From Alicyclobacillus sp. SP_1 (GTDB lineage Bacteria > Bacillota > Bacilli > Alicyclobacillales > Alicyclobacillaceae), in the NCBI RefSeq assembly GCF_024706985.1, contig NZ_JAMCCX010000021.1, forward strand, positions 1 to 47,951: DNA of 47,951 nucleotides. Reading direction: 5' to 3'. Below the pieces are notes generated by a model, which made no database searches, was not told where the DNA came from, and saw only the letters and a program-made list of their open reading frames with translations. The position numbers and the translations under genes are program-made. How positions within the stretch are numbered: the first letter of the stretch is position 1; each line of letters opens with the position of its first letter. Shown piece after piece: positions 43,291 through 47,951 of this stretch.

Positions 43291-43503
43291 ATGACCAAAC
43301 AGTGGTTTTCCTATGAACGACTCGGCGGCCGAAACGACCCATGCCCTTCTTCGGGGAGTGTCTTTTTTGTCGTTCCGCCGAATCAATGGCTGGTGACGCA
43401 GAGTCGCGGGTTGAAGCAGTTCTCTCCTCGACAAGCTCTTCAATACGGCGTACTCTGGCCAGACTTATGGAGCGCTTATCCTCGCAAAGCAGGGGAGGAG
43501 TGA
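43291..43503 (+). CDS. cotJA: Spore coat protein CotJA
   Basis: Protein of 70 residues. The C-terminal part VPPNQWLVTQSRGLKQFSPR, then QALQYGVLWPDLWSAYP matches the CotJA pattern with its FSP.EAL..G.L.P.L..PY motif. It is a small component of the inner spore coat. The N-terminus is Pro/Ser-rich (RNDPCPSSGS). GGGAG precedes ATG 43291. Only 4 bases separate it from cotJB, so the two form a unit expressed in the mother cell (by analogy with B. subtilis). Confidence 0.8.
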   Translation: MTKQWFSYERLGGRNDPCPSSGSVFFVVPPNQWLVTQSRGLKQFSPRQALQYGVLWPDLWSAYPRKAGEE

Positions 43504-43507
43504 GAGT

Positions 43508-43771
43508 GTGAGCAAGACACTCGGAACTCAGCACGCTTCCTATTTGCAAGAATTGCAAAGTATCGATTTTGTCCTTGTGGATTTGACTTTATATCTCGAC
43601 ACGCACCCGCAGGATGCAGGCGCCGTGGCGCAGTTTCAACAGTTCCAGCGCCGAAAGATGACCGTGACGTCGCAGTATGAGCGACTGTATGGGCCGCTCC
43701 GCCAGTATGGAAACAGTTCGACGGGAGAGACGTGGGCTTGGTCAAAAGGGCCCTGGCCATGGCAAATTTGA
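43508..43771 (+). CDS. cotJB: Spore coat protein CotJB
   Basis: Protein of 87 residues. LQELQSIDFVLVDLTLYLDT followed by HPQDAGAVAQFQQF and the end GETWAWSKGPWPWQI match CotJB, including the invariant W.W..GPWPW close. It starts at GTG 43508 after GGAGGAG. In most Bacilli cotJC, a manganese-catalase-like protein, follows; here the next gene is an aldose-epimerase-like protein, so cotJC must be elsewhere or lost. Confidence 0.88.
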   Translation: MSKTLGTQHASYLQELQSIDFVLVDLTLYLDTHPQDAGAVAQFQQFQRRKMTVTSQYERLYGPLRQYGNSSTGETWAWSKGPWPWQI

Positions 43772-43825
43772 ATGAGACAGTGGAGTATGGCGTAGCGATG
43801 GAACCGAGTGGGGAGTGGAGTCAAG

Positions 43826-44770
43826 ATGGGATTTACCAGTGATACGGTAGGCGGTCGGGAAGTGTGGGTGGGGGAAAGGGACCAGTTGCGGATTGTACTC
43901 GTCCCGGAGCTAGGGTCGAAAATCGTCTCGCTACGCTGCTTCGGTGGCCGTGAATGGCTGTATCAAGGGTCACGTCCGCTCGGCAACAACGGCTATGCTT
44001 CCGCGTTTGACGAGTCGGATGGTAGGGGATGGGATGAGATGTTTCCTAACATCGATCCATGCCGCGTTCCGACCGCTCCTTGGCAAGACGTGTCGCTCCC
44101 TGACCACGGGGAAGTCTGGTCTCTTCCCTGGCAGGTGGCGTCCGTCAGTGACAATGCACTGACATTGAAAGTACATGGCATTCGTTATCCTTACGAGTTG
44201 CAGAAGAGACTTGTCTTGAAAGAGGATCACGTTGTCCGCTTTGACTATCATGTGAAAAACCCCACGCCGTTTCCCATGCCGTTCTTTTGGGCCGCGCACC
44301 CTCTACTCTCCATTCAACCTTTGGACCAGGTCGTCCTCCCGGAGGACTGCAGAGACTATGTTGTGTCCAACTCGACCTTGCCGAATGTACAACCAGAGGC
44401 CGTCTATCAGTGGCCTTATATTGGAGCATCGCAGCGGCTGGACGTGGTAGCCGAGGAGCGCAGTGGCGAAGCGCATAAAGTGTTCTTTCGCAACAAAATG
44501 CGGGTAGGTGAAGCTGCAGTTGCGTCTGCGGATGGTCGCGAACGTATTGATTTCCGATTCTCTCCAGAAGACATTCCTCATTTGGCTGTCTGGGTGAATG
44601 ACGGCGGTTGGCGCCATGAGCACAATCTAGCCTTGGAGCCTGCCATTGGATTCCTTGACGTTTTGCACGCGGTGGATGGTCCCATCCCCAATGAGTACAT
44701 TTTGCCTTATGGCTACAGAGAGTGGAGCTTAGAAGTTCAACTGCACTGTCCGCTTGATGGGAAGCAATAA
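43826..44770 (+). CDS. Aldose 1-epimerase-like protein (galactose mutarotase fold)
   Basis: Protein of about 314 residues with the beta-sandwich fold of mutarotases. GRGWDEMFPNIDPC, the His in FFWAAHPLLSI and the Glu near the C-terminus in LALEPAIGFLDV correspond to the places of catalytic His and Glu. Real substrates are unknown in this branch, and the family is often called DUF5107/aldose 1-epimerase. The ATG 43826 follows AGTGGAG; the GTG 43808 start is less likely. It follows cotJB by 54 bases. Confidence 0.75.
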   Translation: MGFTSDTVGGREVWVGERDQLRIVLVPELGSKIVSLRCFGGREWLYQGSRPLGNNGYASAFDESDGRGWDEMFPNIDPCRVPTAPWQDVSLPDHGEVWSLPWQVASVSDNALTLKVHGIRYPYELQKRLVLKEDHVVRFDYHVKNPTPFPMPFFWAAHPLLSIQPLDQVVLPEDCRDYVVSNSTLPNVQPEAVYQWPYIGASQRLDVVAEERSGEAHKVFFRNKMRVGEAAVASADGRERIDFRFSPEDIPHLAVWVNDGGWRHEHNLALEPAIGFLDVLHAVDGPIPNEYILPYGYREWSLEVQLHCPLDGKQ

Positions 44771-44799
44771 ACCTCGCAAGCAGGACTGCTCGCGAGGTT
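44769..44799 (+). terminator. Terminator after the aldose-epimerase-like gene
   Basis: AACCTCGC (44769-44776) pairs with GCGAGGTT (44792-44799), with an inner AGCAG/CTGCT helix. It also lies just past the stop of the minus-strand secreted protein, so it can end both. Confidence 0.8.
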
Positions 44800-44818
44800 C
44801 TCGAAAAATGATTGAGTG

Positions 44819-45406
44819 TTACCAGGATTTCGAACCGCCCATCCCTTTGGTACTGCCCATCACCGATGCTTTGGTCGCCACACCATAATTGAAGAGGAAA
44901 TTGGTACTGGCGAACCATGCTTTCATTTTACCGTCCGCACCAGGACCAATCAGCACGATGGGTTGGCTAGCGCCCGCAGGCACTTGAATGTTTGCGTTGA
45001 TGGTAAAGTCGCCGTCGCTGCTCAGTTTGACTGGAGCGGTCACAATCGCTGGTGAATTGGCAAACGTCACTTCTGCGAGGACCTCTGGCACATGTGCAGT
45101 GGTGCCAGCAATCGCGGCAGGGATTGGCTTACCATTGGCGAGGTAGCCGGTTTTCGGAATGATGAGCCATTTACCGGAAGCCATCAGATGGTCGTTGGTG
45201 AGTTTCACCCATCCGTCGACCACCCATGGAGCTCCACCCGCTGCTACGCCACGAATCGTGACGTTCGGAATGTTCCCAAATAGGTCTTCTTTCAACAGGA
45301 CATGCTGATGCGTGTCTGCAAATGCGATGGTCGTTGCGGTCAATGCTGCCGTCGCTGCAAATGCGATGCCCGCCCGACGAATGAACTTGGCTCTTCCTGC
45401 CATCAT
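44819..45406 (-). CDS. Secreted protein of unknown function
   Basis: Protein of 195 residues with a clear signal peptide: basic KFIRRAG, hydrophobic IAFAATAALTATTIAFA and a likely signal-peptidase I cut after the AFA at about residue 31. The mature part has VTIRGVAAGGAPWVVDGWVK followed by beta-rich VPEVLAEVTFANSPAIVTA, a pattern seen in small exported proteins of spore-forming Bacilli with no known role. GGGGGTGG precedes the start; ATG 45406 chosen over 45418. It is transcribed away from the ECF sigma gene, 213 bases apart, so it is a candidate regulon member. Confidence 0.75.
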   Translation of the reverse strand: MMAGRAKFIRRAGIAFAATAALTATTIAFADTHQHVLLKEDLFGNIPNVTIRGVAAGGAPWVVDGWVKLTNDHLMASGKWLIIPKTGYLANGKPIPAAIAGTTAHVPEVLAEVTFANSPAIVTAPVKLSSDGDFTINANIQVPAGASQPIVLIGPGADGKMKAWFASTNFLFNYGVATKASVMGSTKGMGGSKSW

Positions 45407-45550
45407 AGCCACCCCCATGCGTTGTCGCCCCTGTGAGGCGCATTCAAACTAGTAAACGCCGATTTGTGGGGAACGGTTTTCTCTCGAGGGAGATTCTCTG
45501 CAAATTGTTTTTCGGTCGTGTCGTATTTTTCACACAACCTCGCATTTCTC

Positions 45551-45578
45551 GGAAATTTGCGGCGGATCGCGGTATGAT
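45551..45578 (+). promoter_or_regulatory. Candidate promoter of the sigma/anti-sigma pair
   Basis: GGAAAT (45551-45556) and TATGAT (45573-45578) are separated by 16 bp, about 40 bases upstream of the sigma gene. The GGAAAT-type -35 recalls ECF promoters, so autoregulation is possible, but the pair is not diagnostic. Confidence 0.4.
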
Positions 45579-45619
45579 GGCGTTAGCATGGGCTTTGTTT
45601 GGAAGGGAGCGGTCTAGAG

Positions 45620-46189
45620 TTGTCCGATGAAGAACTCTACCGTCAAATGGTCGCGGGAGATGGACAGGCCTTGGCGCTGTTATACGACCGCTATGCGTCT
45701 CGAGTGTGGGCGGTTGCGTTGCGATTGACAGCGGATCGGACCGTGTGTGAAGAAATCGTTCAAGACGTGTTTACGCGGGTCTGGACTTCGCGCGCGTACA
45801 ATCCAGACTTAGGCCTGTTTGAGCATTGGCTGATGGTGGTGGCCAGACGATTGGCGATTGATCACGTTCGCAAACAAAACCGTCGAACCGTTCATTTCGT
45901 ATCCTCTAATGATAACAACGCAGCGACTCGTTCGGACGATCTCACGCAAATTCCTCTGCATGTGGACTTTGATGAGCCTTTTTTGCAGCAGGATTTGCAA
46001 CGGGTCATGATGGAACTGCGATTGGAAGAGCGACAAATCTTAAAATTGGTTTATTTGGAGGGACATACGCTGTCCGAAGTGGCACAGATATTGAGTATTC
46101 CCCTCGGAACTGTAAAGACCAGGCTTCATAAAGCGCTCCGCCAAATGCGGGTTGGAATGGACGCTTGGCGTTCGGAGGTGCAACCATGA
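45620..46189 (+). CDS. ECF RNA polymerase sigma factor
   Basis: Group 4 sigma factor of about 189 residues. Region 2 (ALLYDRYASRVWAVALRLTA, and DVFTRVWTSRAY) binds core polymerase and the -10 element; region 4 (LRLEERQILKLVYLEGHTLS with IPLGTVKTRLHKALRQMR) reads the -35. The linker between them (about residues 95-130) is longer and more polar than usual. The start is TTG 45620, 10 bases after AAGGGAG; TTG 45599 is alternative. The stop overlaps the anti-sigma ATG (ATGA). The sigma/RskA combination resembles SigK/SigV groups. Confidence 0.9.
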   Translation: MSDEELYRQMVAGDGQALALLYDRYASRVWAVALRLTADRTVCEEIVQDVFTRVWTSRAYNPDLGLFEHWLMVVARRLAIDHVRKQNRRTVHFVSSNDNNAATRSDDLTQIPLHVDFDEPFLQQDLQRVMMELRLEERQILKLVYLEGHTLSEVAQILSIPLGTVKTRLHKALRQMRVGMDAWRSEVQP

Positions 46190-47067
46190 CGGAAGAACAT
46201 CCGTGTGTGCAGTCTAGCCGACTGGTGGACTATCTGTTGGACAACTTGAGCGAAGAAGACAGGGCACAAATGGTGCGGCACGTGAGTGACTGCCCGGCGT
46301 GTCAATTGGAGTTGGAAGAGCTCTGGTCAGTCCATCGGGAACTTTCCTCTGTGCCTCTCGACGCGGCTTTGCTCCGTTGCGCGCAAGACATAAAGGACCA
46401 AGTTCTGGCGCAGGCGTTTGCTGTACGGCCGCCAGTTTCTGACGGTCATCTGGGTGCGTTGACTCAGGGTTCTGAAGACCGTGTGAAGAGTGAGGCGTTC
46501 GAGCGCGACCATCTGTCTCAAAAGATAGAGGATGAGCGCGCCTATGTGAGGACGCGCAGAGGGCGGTTGTTCCGCTACCGGGTGTCTTTATTGGGAGCGG
46601 CTACCGGGGCTGCGGTGATGCTCATGGTTGGCATCTTTTTAGGTCATCAAATGCCGAAATTACCACGGGCGGCAACGTTGTCGAGCGGACAAGGTGCGAC
46701 TCCGTCGACGATGACTCCAACCGTCTTGATGCGTGAGGAGAGTTTTAAGCCAACAGCGGCGGCTCCGGAAGCGAAGGGTACGTTGATGTTAGTACATCAA
46801 AAGGCCGGTATGATGATGATTGTGTCGGTGCAGCACATGAAACGGTTGGCACCAGATATGTGTTACAATGTCTGGCTGGTGCGCGCGGGGCATCACCAAC
46901 TGGCGGGGCGAATTTGGGTCAACGCAGACGGTGCCGGTGCTGTTTCTGTCGCCCTTCCCAAGGGCGCAGAGTTTTCGTATGTAGGAATTACGATGGAGCC
47001 CTGGTCTCAAGTGGCCAAACCGACCACGCCCAAGCTCATGGGGGTGCCCCTGCACTACCCGTTGTGA
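46186..47067 (+). CDS. RskA-type anti-sigma factor with zinc-finger domain
   Basis: Membrane-bound inhibitor of the ECF sigma, 293 residues. The N-terminus holds the zinc-binding HVSDCPAC (HxxxCxxC) of the ZAS domain around residue 40; one membrane helix (LLGAATGAAVMLMVGIFLG) follows at about 135-155; the outer part ends in the RskA domain MCYNVWLVRAGHHQLAGRIW and SYVGITMEPW. Release by regulated proteolysis is inferred from the family. Its ATG overlaps the sigma stop and follows GGAGGTG, so the two are translationally coupled. Signal unknown; the extracellular domain might sense an envelope or redox change. Confidence 0.88.
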   Translation: MTEEHPCVQSSRLVDYLLDNLSEEDRAQMVRHVSDCPACQLELEELWSVHRELSSVPLDAALLRCAQDIKDQVLAQAFAVRPPVSDGHLGALTQGSEDRVKSEAFERDHLSQKIEDERAYVRTRRGRLFRYRVSLLGAATGAAVMLMVGIFLGHQMPKLPRAATLSSGQGATPSTMTPTVLMREESFKPTAAAPEAKGTLMLVHQKAGMMMIVSVQHMKRLAPDMCYNVWLVRAGHHQLAGRIWVNADGAGAVSVALPKGAEFSYVGITMEPWSQVAKPTTPKLMGVPLHYPL

Positions 47068-47095
47068 TGCGGGGTGCGTCATACTTCCGGTTGCG

Positions 47096-47758
47096 TTATA
47101 ATTCCGGTTCTAGCGACTTGACTTTGGAACGCTGGACCAAAGCGTGTGCGGTGAACAGCATCGATGCTAAGACGGTACTGAACACTGCGACGAGCAAGAT
47201 GGGTTGAAGGCCCGCAACGTCAAATACATTGCCGAACAAGACGGGACCAATCAACCGGCCTACGCTCCCCAACCCGCCGACCAGTCCGAGATAAAAGGCA
47301 GCATTACGGCCAGTTGTCTGAGTGATGAGGGAGGGGATGGTTGGCGATATAAGCATTTCCCCAAGGGTCGCAATGACCATTGCGACCATGAAATCTCCAT
47401 AGTTAGCGTGGTTTATCCAGAGCAGTGCAAACGCGCCCGCGTAAAAAAGGGCACTGCTGGTCAGACGAGACGGCAAAGATTTGCTGATGAAGCGATTCCA
47501 CAAGGTCGTGAGTGGTTGGCCGAGTAGGATGACAAGGCCATTGATGGTCCATAAAAAGCTATACACGGCGGGACTGCGGCCCTGTTGATTCAAATATGGG
47601 GCCACTCCAGAATTCCACGCGGATGTCGACAAAAAGACCAACATCGAACCCATGCCTATCAACAGGTATACCCGGTAGTCGCGCAGAAGAGCGCGATTTC
47701 CTTTCCCTCGAGGCGAGGAACTGCCGACCGACCACGGATTCACATCTTCAACATTCAT
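47096..47758 (-). CDS. Half-length MFS transporter (C-terminal six segments)
   Basis: Protein of 220 residues. The hydrophobic segments and NGLVILLGQPLTTLWNRF (the second-half copy of motif A) match the C-terminal half of MFS exporters of the MdtH type; a normal member has about 400 residues and the N-terminal half is missing. Upstream of ATG 47758 (after AGAGAGG) the DNA is a repeat-bearing spacer and the tail of another gene, so no missing half is nearby. It may be a pseudogene remnant or a half-transporter that pairs as a dimer. Start and ribosome site look real. Confidence 0.75.
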   Translation of the reverse strand: MNVEDVNPWSVGSSSPRGKGNRALLRDYRVYLLIGMGSMLVFLSTSAWNSGVAPYLNQQGRSPAVYSFLWTINGLVILLGQPLTTLWNRFISKSLPSRLTSSALFYAGAFALLWINHANYGDFMVAMVIATLGEMLISPTIPSLITQTTGRNAAFYLGLVGGLGSVGRLIGPVLFGNVFDVAGLQPILLVAVFSTVLASMLFTAHALVQRSKVKSLEPEL

Positions 47759-47810
47759 TCGCCTCTCTCAGGAAAAGTACGTTTTTCTCTCATTTCCTCA
47801 TTCAATCGCA

Positions 47811-47835
47811 CCATTTCGCATTTGACCATTTCGCG
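47811..47835. repeat. Direct repeat upstream of the half MFS gene
   Basis: ACCATTTCGC occurs at 47811-47820 and 47826-47835. The spacing of 15 bp could be a regulatory site or a deletion scar that removed the N-terminal half of the MFS gene. Confidence 0.5.
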
Positions 47836-47853
47836 TCCAGACTACAGAATGGT

Positions 47854-47951
47854 TCATGAGAGTGGTTTTATCCGTTGACGGGTGCATTGAACTAGACGGA
47901 CGCTGCCGCCTTCAAAAATATGGTATGCACCGTTCGGATCTCCACCCGTTT
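47854..47951 (-). CDS. Unidentified protein, C-terminal end (runs off the right edge)
   Basis: A minus-strand frame is open from the right edge to TGA at 47854, reading GGDPNGAYHIFEGGSVRLVQ and a short basic end. The composition is protein-like. The upstream part is outside the window, so the family cannot be told. It is transcribed toward the half MFS gene. Confidence 0.55.
   Translation of the reverse strand, partial: TGGDPNGAYHIFEGGSVRLVQCTRQRIKPLS

Noticed and set aside
1-47951. CRISPR arrays, rRNA genes or a prophage
   Set aside because: No regularly spaced repeat-spacer units, no rRNA sequence and no phage structural genes were seen.

Overview
The window looks like the chromosome of an endospore-forming, low-to-mid GC Bacillota of the class Bacilli, most like an Alicyclobacillus-type acidophile (the genus-level guess is inference). 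Grounds: the order ytxC - thrS (with T-box leader) - infC - rpmI - rplT - spoU methyltransferase, the spore-coat genes cotJA and cotJB, strong GGAGG ribosome binding sites, tRNAs with encoded CCA, and Bacilli-type ABC-F, MetA and HelD proteins.

Region 1 (1-8110) is an accessory, decaying stretch. It holds a partial IS1380-family transposase, a 3' half of tRNA-Lys(UUU) followed by its terminator (a likely att scar), a CadC-like metal sensor with an in-frame TAG between its two N-terminal cysteines, an intact cation-efflux gene, a 5' fragment of exoA cut off at about 2727, an MFS efflux gene, a methyltransferase gene with a frameshift and a nonsense codon, a second methyltransferase, an unrecognised decayed stretch, and an ArsR-DUF2087 regulator coupled to a wrecked MFS gene joined to a HEAT-like reading frame.

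Region 2 (8111-34200) is mostly housekeeping and metabolic: a YyaL-type thioredoxin-domain gene split by an exact 51-bp in-frame insertion just before its CxxC, aspartate 4-decarboxylase, a DUF2642 protein, a GIY-YIG protein, oligoendopeptidase F, msrA - abc-F - yaiI, methionine gamma-lyase and an amino-acid permease, an amidase, a TerC-like protein, a second ABC-F ATPase, metA (Glu111, acetyl-CoA type) with a VOC protein, an APH-like kinase, a small membrane protein plus HelD, acetyl-CoA synthetase, and a RelE/AbrB-type toxin-antitoxin pair. Two short Sm-like proteins ending in Trp (23225 and 31056) are paralogues.

Region 3 (34200-47951) carries tRNA-Leu(UAA), a possible small RNA, a cold shock protein, tRNA-Val(GAC), the ytxC-thrS-infC-rpmI-rplT translation cluster with its T-box and L20-type leaders, a SpoU methyltransferase, an MFS transporter, a DUF212 phosphatase-like protein, cotJA-cotJB without cotJC, an aldose-epimerase-like protein, a secreted protein divergent from an ECF sigma/RskA-type anti-sigma pair, and a half-length MFS protein at the right edge.

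No CRISPR array, prophage or complete insertion sequence is visible. The most unusual items are the interrupted yyaL gene with its hairpin insertion, the nonsense codon in the CadC metal-ligand segment, the tRNA-Lys scar with the nearby exoA truncation, and the Sm-like small protein family.
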